64,000 bases of DNA from Pithys albifrons albifrons (GCF_047495875.1 NC_092470.1:21771685-21835684), one strand, 5' to 3'. Shown: positions 40,962 to 53,100, numbered from the stretch's first letter. Notes: generated by a model from the sequence alone, not told the origin. Numbers and translations: made by a program.

Positions 40962-41557
40962 CAGGGACGAGAGCCAAGCCCTCACCCACGACCACCTCTG
41001 CTCTGCTGAGCCTCACCAGACCACGTGCTGTGGCCAAGGTCTGTATTGTTTGTGTATGCATGCCTGGAGCCTGAGGCCCGTGGCCTGCGGCAGCACCCAC
41101 CAGCCAGTGGAGTCCGGACCCCTGGGAGCTCCCCAGGCATCACCTCAGTACTGGTGACTGTGGGTGTTAAGGGGTGCCACGTGCCTTCCAGGGACCTGCG
41201 GGACTGTTCCAGCCCAGTGTCCCCACCATGGGACGCAGTGCCTGGCACAGGCTGCTGGTGAGGCCACGGCTCCAGGGGGCCCAGACCCCCTCTATGCAGA
41301 GTGCAGGAGGGGGCAACTGCAGCGCCCTCATGCCCCAACTCACTGTGACGTCCCACTGCGGGACCCAGGGCCACGTGTGTGGCCAGGTGGTGCTGGCCCT
41401 GTGGCATGTGCTCTGTGTCTGTGTTTGGTTCATTCTGAATATGGAAAATGTGAATTGTGTCCAGGAAAGAGGGGCAGGGAGCAGCTCCCTCTGCACCAGG
41501 TGGGCACAGACACCCTTGTGGCCCCATGTGTGTGTGCAGAAATGTCTGTGGTTTTTA

Positions 41558-41563
41558 TATAAA
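41558..41563 (+). terminator. SEMA4B: Candidate SEMA4B polyA signal (TATAAA variant)
   Basis: TATAAA inside TTTTTATATAAAG about 600 bp after the stop codon, followed by a GT-rich stretch (GGTGTCTCC, GATGTGTGTGC). No AATAAA was found in the interval, so this variant is the best candidate. Confidence 0.45.
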
Positions 41564-41599
41564 GTCCAGGTGTCTCCTTTGGAGATGTGTGTGCACAGT

Positions 41600-42980
41600 G
41601 GGGCTGGGCAACCATCCTGGTGGCCCCACAGAGAAGAGCTATGTCTGGCTCTTGGTCCGGTTGGGAGAAGATCTGCCCAGTGCTGCTTCTCACTCAGTCA
41701 GGGCAGGAGAGCCATGTTGGCTTGTCAGACCTGAAAAGCCCCCATGTGCTCAGCTGAATGTTGTGCCAGGGCATGCAGGGCCTCACAGCACGGTGGCTGT
41801 GTGCCCATGCAGGGATGCTGCCCAGGGCTGTGACCTTCTGGCAGGGTGTCACTTGTGCAGCCGTTGGCTGTCCTGAGGCTGTGCCTGAAGGCCCGTGCTG
41901 CAAAGAGCAGCATGGTGGAGGCAGAGCTGGGGTGACAGTCTTGATACCATGAGGAGCTGGGGAAGACAGAGGTGACCGCACTAAGAAAACTTGGTGCCTG
42001 GGGCTGGGAGCAGAGCTGCCTCCAGCAAGAAGGGGCTATGGCAGCCCCCTTCCCTGGGACCATGGTGTTGTGCTGCATATGGGACCCACTGCCCACCCAG
42101 AGAGCAGCAGGTCTTTGTCCGTGTCCAACCTGGCTGTGGGCAGACCCTGAAGCAGCCGGCAGGACCTGACTCCATGGTGGCTGAGTACCAGTGCTGCACG
42201 GCACACCCTCGTGCCTGGGAAGCACCAGCAGCACCAGGATGGGCCTGAGGGAAGCAGCAAGTGCTGCACAGAGCTGGCGTGTCGAGGCAGGATCCCTGCC
42301 AGGGACCAGCACTGCCTCGCTCCCAGCTGGACCCACACACTGAATTTCCTGCCCAGCCTGTTCTGGGACATCAAAAAAGCCACCGGAGGCGTTGGCTGGT
42401 GCAGTGCCAGCAGACACGGCCCTGGGGCCGAAGGGGCACAGACCTTGGCGGACAGATACCATCAGCACCACAGGGCATCGAGCTGGAAGGGCCAGCAGCA
42501 CCAGCAGCAGGAGCCAGTGTGTGAGAAACAGTCACACCAGTGCCCCAAGAGTCGTCACCCACTCTGCCCCAGCACGGGGGCTACACAAGGCCAGACAGAC
42601 CAAGGCCCAAGCCCCACACCAGGCCGGTGGGGCCACTGGCTACGAGTCAGGGCAGAGCCAATGGCTGAAGAGGCACAAAGGGCCCCAGCACTGCCCACAG
42701 CAAAGGTACCACTCGCCCAACCTGCATTTCCCTTGGTGCTTCTGAACAGCATCAAGATCTTTGTGCTGCTCAGAACAATCCCAGTGTGAAGGAGGGAGAG
42801 AGGAAGGGAGGGAGGTGGCCCATAGAAAGGGCTGTCACCGAGCAGAATGTGGGACCTGTCCCAGAGCGGCAGCTGGCACACAGGCAGAGGGGCCTGGCAG
42901 GAGCCCATGTCCCCAGCACCCTCGTGGCACCCATCCCACAGTCAGACAAAGGCAGCAAAGAGTGAGGGTGAAACCGGAGC
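41600..42980. other. Intergenic sequence between SEMA4B and CIB1 3' ends
   Basis: About 1.4 kb of single-copy sequence between convergent genes. No exon, repeat array or RNA gene was recognised. Confidence 0.6.
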
Positions 42981-42982
42981 CC

Positions 42983-42988
42983 TTTATT
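42983..42988 (-). terminator. CIB1: CIB1 polyA signal (AATAAA)
   Basis: TTTATT on the plus strand gives AATAAA on the minus strand (context CAAATAAAGG). It lies about 825 bp after the CIB1 stop codon and would define an 850-bp 3' untranslated region. Confidence 0.65.
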
Positions 42989-43234
42989 TGTGTCCTCACA
43001 GCAGCCAGGGGAGGAAGAGGCCAGGGCAGCCAAGCAGCTGCTGGGCTGGAGCCAGAGGAGGGGCAGAGAGGGAAAGGGAGAACAGGCTTCAAGCATGGTC
43101 AGTGCTGAGGCAGCACAGGGGAGCCCAAGCTGTGGACCCGTGGGCTGTGCCAGTGGGGAAGGAATGTGCCCTGTGTGTCCTGTGCAGCCGTGGGAGGACA
43201 GCTCTGCTGTGGGTTGATACGTGTACAGTGACAC

Positions 43235-43344
43235 TTGGGTTATTGCTCAGAGAAAGGACCCCCATTTGGGTTATTGCTCAGGAAAAACTGATCCACAAAT
43301 TGGTTATTGCTCAGAGGATCCATGTTTGGGTTATTGCTCAGAGA
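43235..43344 (-). repeat. Four-copy repeat in the CIB1 3' untranslated region
   Basis: TTGGGTTATTGCTCAG-like motifs occur at 43,235-43,254, 43,265-43,281, 43,300-43,314 and 43,325-43,344. In the transcript (minus strand) each reads CTGAGCAATAACCCAA. Cores are nearly identical while spacers differ. Confidence 0.8.
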
Positions 43345-43812
43345 AATGGATCCATGTGGCAGCAGGGAGGCTCCCAGGAAGATGGGGAAGCTGAGAAGAG
43401 GCTGGAGGGGGAGGCAGCTCTCTGCCTGCTGCTGCAAGGCACCACTTGGGATTCGTCCTTAGGGACTTGGTCCTGAGGGCAGAGAGGGGCCATGCTGGCA
43501 CAGAGAGGCCCCAGGCACAAGCAGCTCTGCCTCCCCCACTTGCAGAGCTGCCCTTGGACTGCATAAGGAGTCAAACTCTGGTACTGGGAAAGCAGAGGGG
43601 CTGCAGAAGAGGCAGATTCCCAGGGACCCCCACTGCCAGACACCCGAGAGGGGAGCAGGAGGGCTCCTGCCCAAAGCACTGTGGCATGGCTGGGCGGGTG
43701 AGGGACCAAGCCTGTGCTCCCTGAAAGAAGAAATGGCTGAGCCCACAAAGAGCTGTAGGAGCCAGAGGAGTGCTGGAGGAACTGGAGGAGTGGTGCCAGA
43801 GAGCCACAGTGC

Positions 43813-45917
43813 TCACAGGATGATCTTGAAGGAGCTGCAAGAGAGACAACAGGTTCTGCACCTCCTTGCTGGGTCACACAAAGTGTTTGCGAGCGCCCAG
43901 GGCTGCAGGGACTAGCGTTCCCATGTGGGAGAGGCTCTGCAGGGCCAGCCTGAGACGCTGAGCCAGCATGGAATGCAGCTCCCCCTGCCATTATGTCAGA
44001 CCTGGCACAGGGCAGCCCTGCCCTCCTGTCACCACAAGCTCTGTCCCAGCCCAGCAACTGGGGCAATGGACCCCTAGACCAGCCCCAGAACCAGCTGTGC
44101 TGCTGGACACCACCGCACCTGGCAAAGTCTGGGGAGCGAGAGACAACATGCTGGAACTCAGAGAGGTTGATGGTGCCGTCCTTGTCGATATCAGACTCCT
44201 CCAGGATCTGAGGGAAAGGGGAGTGGTGAGCTCTGTGTCTGGGGCCATGTGGGGGCCGTGCCCTGCCCGAAGGACTCACGTTTTGGATGAGCTGCTCCAT
44301 CTCTGTGCTGCTCAGCCGGGACTCCTCGCCCTGCCCCGTCAGGCAGTTCACCAGTTGCTCCAGGTCCTTCTTGTCCAGAGTCCCATCGTCGTCAAAGTCT
44401 GTGGAAAGAGGAAAGAAACGTTTTGGCAGGGCCACATAACATCAGACGCTCACAAGCACTGCACAGCTCTGTGCACGTCACTGTGCCAAAACAGCCGTTT
44501 CCACAGGGAGTTCCAAAGCCACCATCCCCATGGACAGTCCATGGGCACTGCCAGCCCTCCTGAACATGGATTCATCCCCCCATCCCCTCTTCCCTGAGGT
44601 GTAGGGATCCCAGGAGATGGCAGCAGATCCTGACCCTACCAAAGATGCGGAAGGCATAGTGGGATTTGATGTCGGAGGTGGCAGAGTCACTGAAGACACT
44701 CAGCATGTCGAGGAAGTCTTCAAAGGACATGCTGTCATCCCCGGCCTCCGAGGTAGAGAACACGTGGCAGATCCGGTGCTGGAAGGGGTTTGCCTGTGGA
44801 CACAGGAATGGCTCAGGCAGGGCTGGGCTGGGCTGGCTCCCTCAGGCCCACACCGGCCATGGCTGCTGCTCCAGCAGGTGAGCAGGTGCCCCACTCTGCC
44901 ATGGGTCCGACACCCACAGCACAGCCAAGCCTGTCCTGTGCCTCCCGAGATGCAGCCCTGCGCAGCAGGGATCCCTGGGATCCTCCCTGGCACAGCAGGG
45001 ATCCCCAGGATCCTCGGTGGCTCAGTAGGGATGAGGAAGCTGTTTGTTGGCACAGCTGAGGGCAGAGCATTGGCACGGTGGTTAAATCAGGGCCCTGCCC
45101 AAACACGCCCCCACCCCGGGAGCAGCAACATCCAGTGTGTGCCAGACACCATACCCGCAGCTCAGGCAGCGTCAGGATGTGGTTCTTGGGAACCCGCCTG
45201 GAGCAGGCATTCTCCCTCTCCTCCTTTGGCAGCAGTTCACTGAACCTCTTGTAGGCACTTGAAGGGGAAAGAACAAGAGCGGCTCTGTGGTGCGAGCGGG
45301 ACGGCAGCAGCCCCTCTGGGTACCAGCGGTGTTCCAGGGCCCGGCGGGTGCGTGTCAGCCCGGGGGGTTCAGCTGCTCCCGGCACCAGGGACAGGAGCCG
45401 GCCCGGCCGCTGCCGCTCCGAGGGCCGGGCCTCCGAGGGAGCACAGCCGGGTTAGGGTTAGGGTCACCGGCCCCAACACCGGCAGCACCCGCGGACCTTG
45501 CCCTGTGACATCCTGCTGTCAGGGCGCGGCACCGGCACTCCCAGGCTCGGCTGAACGTCACGGCCGAACGGGAGCCTCGGGGCGAGGCCGGGCCGGGCCC
45601 TCCGTGCTCCCGGCAGAAGCTGAGGCCCCGGGAGTGCGGGGGGCACGGGGGGCTGCGCCCACATCCCGCCCCACGGACGGTACTTACAGCAGGATCTCCT
45701 GCTTGCTCAGGAACGTCAGCTCCTGCGGGAAGAGCGAGGGTCAGCGCCGGGAACCGTGGCCAGGGCTTGACCAAGGGCAACCCAGCCGCGGGTGCCTTGG
45801 CCGCTGGGCACCTCCTGCCCCGGGGCCACGCCGCCCCGCTCTCTGCCCCGGGGGGCGCGCCGGTACCTGGTACTCGCCCAGCACGTCCCGCGGCAGCAGA
45901 CTGGCCGAGCCGCCCAT
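43813..45917 (-). CDS. CIB1: Calcium and integrin-binding protein 1
   Basis: Seven exons on the minus strand: 45917-45867, 45722-45688, 45257-45155, 44793-44640, 44398-44280, 44207-44119, 43834-43813. They encode 190 residues (human 191), starting MGGSASLLPRDVLGEYQ and ending SSFKIIL. Gly2 after the start Met fits N-myristoylation. Functional EF-hand loops are visible at DFDDDGTLDKKD (about residue 115) and DIDKDGTINLSEFQHV (about residue 160); the two N-terminal EF-hands are degenerate, as in the family. The protein binds integrin alpha-IIb tails and kinases such as PAK1 in a calcium- and lipid-dependent way. It shares an 88-bp divergent promoter with GDPGP1. Confidence 0.96.
45449..45464 (+). 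repeat. Short interstitial telomere-like repeat
   Basis: GGGTTAGGGTTAGGGT, two and a half copies of the vertebrate telomere unit, inside the CIB1 intron between 45,258 and 45,687. It is too short to be more than a chance or repair-derived tract. Confidence 0.6.
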
Positions 45918-46005
45918 GGCGCCGCTTCCGCCGCCCGTCCATGCCCCGCTGCCGCGGAACGCCCCGCCCCGGCTCCGCCCGGCGGCCCCCGAGCCCGCCC
46001 CGGCC
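45918..46005. promoter_or_regulatory. Bidirectional CIB1/GDPGP1 promoter
   Basis: Only 88 bp separate the divergent start codons of CIB1 (45,917, minus) and GDPGP1 (46,006, plus). The gap and both flanks are CpG-rich with GCCCCGCCCC GC boxes (45,961-45,970) and no TATA box. The two transcripts must start inside this gap or overlap the partner's 5' end. Confidence 0.7.
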
Positions 46006-47085
46006 ATGGCGGACACGGCGGCGGGCGGAGAGCCGGGCGAGCCGAGCCCCGAGGAGTTCGTGTACGGCGAGGAGGATTTCGTGCTGCAGGCAGCCGGCTG
46101 GGACGAAGCGGATTCCGCACCCTCCCGCTTCGACCGGGCGCTGCTGGCGGGCTGGAGCGACCGTATGGAGCGGGGACTGTTCCGGTACCGGCTCGGGCCG
46201 CTGCCCACCCGCGTCCTGCCCGGCCCCGTGGGCCTCGTCGCGCAGCTGAACGAGCAGCGAAGCGCCGAGCGCCGCCCGCCGCAGCCCGTCCGCAGCCTCC
46301 GGGACCCCTTCGATCCCGGCGCCTTCAACTTCACCCGCCTGCGCCCCGCCGAGCTGCTGCTCCGCCTGCGCCGCGCCGGGGGCCCGGGGCCGCCGCCCGC
46401 CCCGCTGCTCGTGGCCATCAACGCCAGCCCGCTGGAGCGAGGCCACGTCCTGCTGCTGCCCGAGCCGGCGCGGCGGCTGCCGCAGGCGCTGACGGCCGAG
46501 GTGCTGCGCGGGGCGCTGGAGGCCGCGCTGCTCAGCGCCCACCCGGGATTCTGCGTGGGCTTCAACGGGCTGGGCGGCGGCGCCTCGGTGAACCACCTGC
46601 ACCTGCACGGGCTCTACCTGCGCCGCCCGCTGCCGCTGGAAGAGGCCCCGGCCGAGCCGCTGGGGCCGAGCCTGGGGCTGCTCCGCGCCGGACCGGCCCC
46701 GGCCTTCCTCTTCTTCGCCGCCGGCCCCGCGGCGCTGGAGCCGCTGTCGCGGGACGTGTGCCGGGCGGCGGAGCACCTGGGCGGCGCGGGGCTGGCCTGC
46801 AACGTGCTGGCCACGCGGGGCGACCCGCCGGCGGGGCCCGGGGCCGGCAGCGACCGCGGGCTGCGGGTGCTGCTGTGGGCGCGCCCGCCGCGCTTCGGCC
46901 CCAAGCTGGGCGAGCCCTTCGCCGTGGCGCTGTGCGAGCTGGCGGGGCTGCTGCCGCTGCCCATCGCGCCGCTGTACCGGGACATCACCGAGGCGCAGGC
47001 CCTGAGCGCCATCCGCCAGCACCTGCTGCCCGAGCCCGAACTGCTGCGCCTCGGCGGGGACCTGGCGCGGCTGCTGCAGAGCTGA
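46006..47085 (+). CDS. GDPGP1: GDP-D-glucose phosphorylase 1
   Basis: One intronless coding exon of 359 residues (human 385). The start ATG has GCC at -3 to -1 and begins MADTAAGGEPGEPSPEEFVYG; the human protein has a similar DFVYG block. Conserved blocks include GLFRYRLGPL, GLVAQLNEQRS, DPGAFNFTRLRP and HPGFCVGFNGLGGGASVNHL. The histidine-triad motif NHLHLHG lies at residues 196-202, with an INASPLERGHVLLLPEP block before it. The enzyme is a cytosolic HIT-like phosphorylase that splits GDP-glucose with phosphate into glucose-1-phosphate and GDP, thought to remove wrongly made GDP-glucose. Codon use is extremely GC-rich, which opens long false frames on both strands. TTLL13 begins 97 bp after its stop. 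Confidence 0.95.
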   Translation: MADTAAGGEPGEPSPEEFVYGEEDFVLQAAGWDEADSAPSRFDRALLAGWSDRMERGLFRYRLGPLPTRVLPGPVGLVAQLNEQRSAERRPPQPVRSLRDPFDPGAFNFTRLRPAELLLRLRRAGGPGPPPAPLLVAINASPLERGHVLLLPEPARRLPQALTAEVLRGALEAALLSAHPGFCVGFNGLGGGASVNHLHLHGLYLRRPLPLEEAPAEPLGPSLGLLRAGPAPAFLFFAAGPAALEPLSRDVCRAAEHLGGAGLACNVLATRGDPPAGPGAGSDRGLRVLLWARPPRFGPKLGEPFAVALCELAGLLPLPIAPLYRDITEAQALSAIRQHLLPEPELLRLGGDLARLLQS

Positions 47086-47182
47086 GGGCGGCGCGACCGG
47101 CGCGGGACTGGGCGGAACGGGCAGCCACGTGCGCTCAGGGCCGCTCGGGCCGCCGCGCCCGCGCCGCTATGGCCGTGTCGCC

Positions 47183-50100
47183 ATGGGAACCGGCGGCCCC
47201 GGGAGCGGCGCGATGGAGGCGGCGGGAGGCGGCGGCGAAGGGGGCCCGACCTCGGGAGCTGCCCCGGAAACCCCCCCGGGCGGGGAAGCGGCCGCCGCCG
47301 CAGCCCCCCCGGACTCTCTGGAACCACGGAGGAAGCGCAGGCGAGTGCGGGGCCGCAGACCCGCGGCGGGGCCTGGGGAAGCCCTTCGGCCGCCCCACTC
47401 GTGCCCGGCCCCGGTCCAGTCCGGCCCCGCTGCTCCCCGCGAGCAGTGCCCAGCCCCGGGAGCCTGTCCGGGACCCACTGACCCAAAATAAACAGTTCCT
47501 CCCAAACTGCCCCAGCGATGCCCCGTGTGACTCACACAGGCACAGCCCCGTGCCGGGCCCCCCTCTGCCCCGTGTCTGCAGGGCTGTCCCGAGCCCGGGC
47601 TGGCTCGGCCAGGCCGGCCTGCTGTGCTGTGTCTGAGAGGGGTCAGGGCTGTGTGCCTGCTCCATCCGTGCTCAGCGTCTCGCTGAGCCCCTGTTTTCTC
47701 ATCTCTCTCAATTCCAGTGTCCCCTCCATCAACCTGAGCAGCTGCAAGTATGAAAGCGGTAAGTGCAAGGGGGTGCAGGGTCTCTGTGGGGTCCCTGCAG
47801 GCTGTGCAGGTGCCTGCTCAGCCAGCAGCACTGTTGGCACTCAATTCCCACTGTTTTGTTTATTAGTGCCCACTGACTGGGCCACTGTGTTAGTGGGGAG
47901 TTTGCCACACTTCAGACTGAGGTTTCCCTGGTTTGAAATGTGCTGCAGCAGCATAGACCTTGCATGTCCCCTCGACACCTGTGTTTGCCAGGTGTCTGCT
48001 AAGGTGAGCGAGAAGGGTTCAGTCAGGTAGGGTGCAAGGTGGTACCTGGGCTTGGGAACAGGACCTGAGGGCTCTCAACTTTAAGGTAAAGTTGATGGTG
48101 GAACAGTCAGGATCCATATTTGGAACTTCTCCCTGTGCCATCCATCCCCGATGACTCTGAAAAGCTGGTCCTCTCTCCTGCTTTTCTTTCCTGCCACAAG
48201 CTGGATCTTAAAAGAACAAGCCCTTGAGGGGTGTTACTAAGCCACTTTGCTAAGGGGTCTTTGTGTGCAGAGACCTCCATCACTTCCCCAGCCCTGTGAG
48301 GGCCAAATTCAGACCTGGCACTAACATGAAACATCCCAGCAGACCTTTAGCCCCAGAGATTTCTTCTACTGCCAAAAGACCTTTGATTCTGGAGATTAAA
48401 CTCATGGCTTCCTGAGACTTGCTCTTGTGAAGTATGAGCCTCATGGCAGGTTCAACCCTGCTGTTGAGTGAGGGGCCCTGGGCACTACAAGGCTGAGAGT
48501 ACCCAGAACAGCTGCAGCCAGAGCCTGGGGGGTTGTGCCAGGTAAAAGCTGCTGCTCCTGACACATCCCAAAGTGTCCTGCCAACGCCTTATACTTCTGA
48601 GAGGAGAACTGCAGCCCAGAGAAGTTTGTTCCACATTCTGTCCCTGGCTGTTTTGGGGTTTGTCAGTCCCTGTGGCTCCCCTGGCTGTCCCCTGTCACTT
48701 CTTGCCTTGGCACAGTGCGGCGGGCGGCACAGCACTGTGGGCTGAAAGAGGTGAGAGAAAACGAGGAGTGGACGGTGTACTGGACAGACAGCTCAGTCTC
48801 TCTGGAGCGTCTCATGGAAATGAAGCGGTTCCAGGTAAACACAATGGCTGTCCAGCGGGAATTGCTCAGGGAGGAGGGAATACGGGCACTGTGTGGATAG
48901 AACAGCATCTGGCAGAGCAGAGCAGAGGCATCCAAAGCACTGCCTCGGCTCCAGGGCCTGGGATCAGCTGCCTTTCCTTGTGCCATGTCTGCAGTCAGGG
49001 CCTCAGCAGCACTCAGAGCAGTCATGGCAGGAGCGGGAGCACTGCCAGCCCTGTAATGTGCTGTGAAACAAATAAGCCGCGATGACAAATGGCTCCTGTG
49101 GTGCTCTGGGCAGGGAGAGCTCCAGGGCTGAGATGGAACAGGCAGATAAATCACTGGTGAAGCTCAGATAAAGCGGCTGTAATGCAGTCTTGCCCCTCAG
49201 CAGCAGTTCAAGGCAGCTGCTTCCTGCTCAGTGGCGGGTTCTTAACGGGGCCAGGAGGATCCATCCCTGCAGGGCCTCTGGTGATCTGGGGTCTTCTGCC
49301 CCTCTTTCAGAAAATCAACCACTTCCCAGGCATGATTGAGCTCTGCCGTAAGGACCTGCTGGCTCGAAACCTGAACCGCATGCTCCGGCTCTTCCCCACG
49401 GAGTACAACATCTTCCCCCGCACATGGTGCCTGCCGGCCGAGTGAGTGGCGTGGGGCAGCACCACGGGGCTCAGAGGAGCACGGGCAGGGGGAGCCTCCT
49501 CACCTGCTCTCTCTGGGCACCAGAGCCCAAATCTTACTGGCTCCAGCATGTTCCATGGTGACCTCTGCCATGGACCTCCCAGTATAGGTCGAGGTGTGCA
49601 CAAGAGAAATGTGGGACAGGGAGAGCTGAGTCAGGTCACACAGGGACCAACTTGTGACTCTTGTAGATCAGAAATAGGGATTCTATTCCTCCCCTGTGAA
49701 CATTTGATTTGTACTGGCCCACAGTGCCATGGTTTCAGTATCTCGCTCTTAGAGTTCAGAGGCTGTTTTTTGCAGCTGGTGATCATCACCTCTTCCTTGT
49801 ACAGCTATGGAGATTTCCAGGCCTACAGATCCATGAGTAAAACCAGAACGTTCATCTGCAAGCCTGACAACAGCTGCCAGGGAAGAGGAATCTTCCTAAC
49901 CCACCACCCGGAGGAGATCAAGCATGGGGAGCGCGTGATCTGTCAGCAGTACATCTCTGAGGTACTCAGACAGTCCCAGAACACCAGGGAAGGATTCCAG
50001 CCTCCTCGTTCTGCCAGCGTCCCACATCTCTCCTGGTCTGCCAGAGACAGCTGTGGCACAGCAGGGGCACAGCCAAAGCCTGACCCTCTCCTCTGCTGCC

Positions 50101-53100
50101 AAGGAGCAGCACAGGCAGATGGAGGAGTTCCTGACTTCACTCTTGCTCCTGACTTTCCTCACAGCCCTTCCTCATCGATGGCTTCAAGTTTGACATGCGC
50201 ATCTATGTGCTGGTCACATCCTGTGATCCCCTGAGGGTTTTTGTTTACAAGGAGGGCCTGGCCCGGTTTGCCACCATGAGGTACATCAATCGCAGCAGCA
50301 GAAACCTGGTAAAAAAAGCAAGTTTCAAAAAACTTCACATAGTATCTACAGGTGTCAATCCCTAACTTGTCCTAGGGGCATTCCAGGCCTTGAAAAGGCA
50401 GGGGCTGAAGGCTTCAGGGGTCCCAGCTTACTGCTTCCCTGTTCTCCCTCTGTACCCACCCCTCCTCCTCCTCACAGGAGGTATTTCAGAAGGGTCTGAA
50501 GTAGATCTAGCCCCACGTTTCAGCCATTAATTGGCATTACCACAGAATCATGAAGTTGTTTTGCATGGAAGGAACTTTGGAAGGTTTCCAAGCTCGTGTT
50601 CAAAACTGGATCAACAATAGATTCAGATCTGGTTTCTTGAGGTCTCACCCCATCAGGTGTTGAAAACTTGCAGGCCAGATCCCCCTGCCCCTCACTGGTG
50701 CCTCTGGCGAGCACCTCCTGCTTCTGGCCCCAGTGAGCAAGCATGTTCAATTCCACACCATTCCTGCTCTGCTTATGCTTCAGATGGAAAAGAAGGACCT
50801 GGGAGTATTTGGTGGGGCTGTTTCTGTCCTCACTCTGTGGTTCAGTGTGAATGAATGTCTCTCTTGGTTCCCTGCCAGGGTGACATCTGCATGCATCTGA
50901 CCAATTATGCGATCAACAAGCATAATGAGAACTTCGTCCAGGATGACACAATGGGCAGCAAGAGGTACTGGCACATCCAGGCACCACAGGAACACTGTCT
51001 AGGGACACTGGTTTACCTCACCTTTCCTGGGGTGGCACAGCTCAGACCTTACCATTTCCTGTCCCCCATGCAGGAAGCTGTCCACCCTGAATGCCTGGAT
51101 GGCAGAGCACAGCTACGACACAACAAAGCTCTGGGCAGATATTGATGACATTATCATAAAGACACTGATTTCAGCTTACCCTGTGGTGAAGCACCACTAC
51201 CAGAGCTGCTTCCCCAACCACACCGCTGGCTGTGCCTGCTTCGAGATCCTGGGCTTTGACATTTTGCTGGACAGAAGGCTGAAGCCGTGGCTGCTGGAGG
51301 TGAGGAAGGAGTGGACAACCAAAATCTGAGAGAGGCTCCAGGACAAGGAGGTTGGGATGAGCAGGACTTGTTTGATTCAGAAGGGCCACCTCACTGACAG
51401 AATTAACCAGCCTGTGAAGCCAAGCACCCTACTGTGAGCAGGATCCAAGAGAGACAGTTCCCTGCACATCCTCTTAACAGTAGGGAATTTCCCAAACCTT
51501 AGGATCCCTTATCCTGTAAGAGCACCCTGAATTCATGACTGCTGCCTCCTGCCTGTACCCTGTGGGGTGGAATCCAGGTGACCTGTAGCACAGGTGGGCT
51601 ACAGGACAGAGCACAGCATGTGTCCTCCTGCTTCCTGTCACTGATACAGGGAAGAGCATCCATGGACAGTGTGGAGGGTGGCCAGGGCCATAGGCTGGGA
51701 GCTCGAGTGCCAGGTTAGGTTACCTGCTTGTCTTGGCAGGTGAACCACTCTCCCAGCTTCAACACGGACTCTCAGCTAGACCATGAGGTGAAGGATGCTC
51801 TTCTGTGTGATACCTTCCACCTGATCAATGTGCATGCCTGCGACAGAAGGAAAGTGCTGGAGGAAGACAAGCGGCGGGTGAAGGAGCGGCTCCTCCAGGC
51901 CAACCAGGCTCTCCGTGAGTCCAGGTATTGCTGTTCACCCCAGGACATGGCAAAGCAGGATAACATCAGGGCTGACAGATGAAAGCTCCCAGAGCTCATG
52001 GCACTGGGCAGCCTCTGAGCTCTCCCAAGCCATCTGCATCCTGGAAGGAAGAGCTAGGGGCTTCTCTCTGGGTACCAGATCTGTGACAGCTCGTGCTCTG
52101 GGCTCTGACAGAGACATCCCCATTGAGCTGCATCTGTTGTCGCACCCCTCAGTGGGGACAGGCAGTGCCAGTGTCCCTGGGCTGGCAGGATGCTCACAGG
52201 AGAGACTGCAGCCCTGCCTCAGGGAGCTGGAACAGCCCTTCTCCAGAGCAGGGTTCCTTTCCAGGGCTGAGGGTTTCCCCCTCGTCTATCTGCATCTCCT
52301 TTCACAGGGCCAGTATTTAGGGAGCCTGCTCCTTGCAGGCAAACTGGGAGCTGCCTCCAGCTGCTGTTTCCATAAGGAATCCTGGGATAACGCTGGGAAA
52401 CACCGAGCATGTCAGTCCTGTGCTCAGCCGGCCCCAGAGCTTCCTTCTGCAGCTCCCCATTGTCCCTCCGGCTGCAGGCACCGGGCCCAGGAGAGCACCC
52501 AGGCTGCCTGGCTGGCTCAGGCCGAGACCTACGAGAACGAGCACCTGGGAGGCTTCCGGCGCATCTACCCAGCACCTGGGACAGAGAAATATGAGCCATT
52601 CTTCCACCAGGGCAGGTCCCTCTTTCAGGAAACGGCAGCATCCAAGGCACGAGAGGAGCATGCCAGGTACGCTGCTCCTGTAGAAACCCTCTCCTCATGG
52701 GGTGCATGGAGACCACTCGCTGTTTAGCCCTTCTGGGGAGCCATTCTGCTGCTTGGAGGTGTAAGCAAGTGGGGAGAACCGAAGGGGAAGGGAAGGAACA
52801 TGCACGTGCTGTGGCACCACAGCAAAGCAGCTCCTTTTGTATGGACCCTCGAGAGGCAAGGGCAGTGCTCCATTGACTTTTGAACACTGGAAAAACCATG
52901 TCCCAAATGTCCCACTCCCTTCTGGCAGGCATAGCCTAATCTAAGCCCATTTCTCTTTTTTAAAAGTCTCTTTACGAGCATTCCTGGCCCCTCTCTTGGC
53001 AGACTTCTCATATGGGCTGTTGATACAGAACGTTGGCCTGCAAGAAATGTCTTTTGCTATTGTGTCTTTGACGGAGTCAGTGACTGACTCTGCTGTTCTG

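Noticed and set aside
45355..47022. A 555-codon minus-strand frame opposite GDPGP1
   Set aside because: It is the antisense shadow of a very GC-rich coding exon and also covers CIB1 introns and exons of the same strand in a wrong frame.
45792..47636. A 614-codon plus-strand frame overlapping GDPGP1
   Set aside because: It is the +1 shadow of GDPGP1, rich in Ala, Arg and Pro, without recognisable domains. The HIT-motif frame is the real one.
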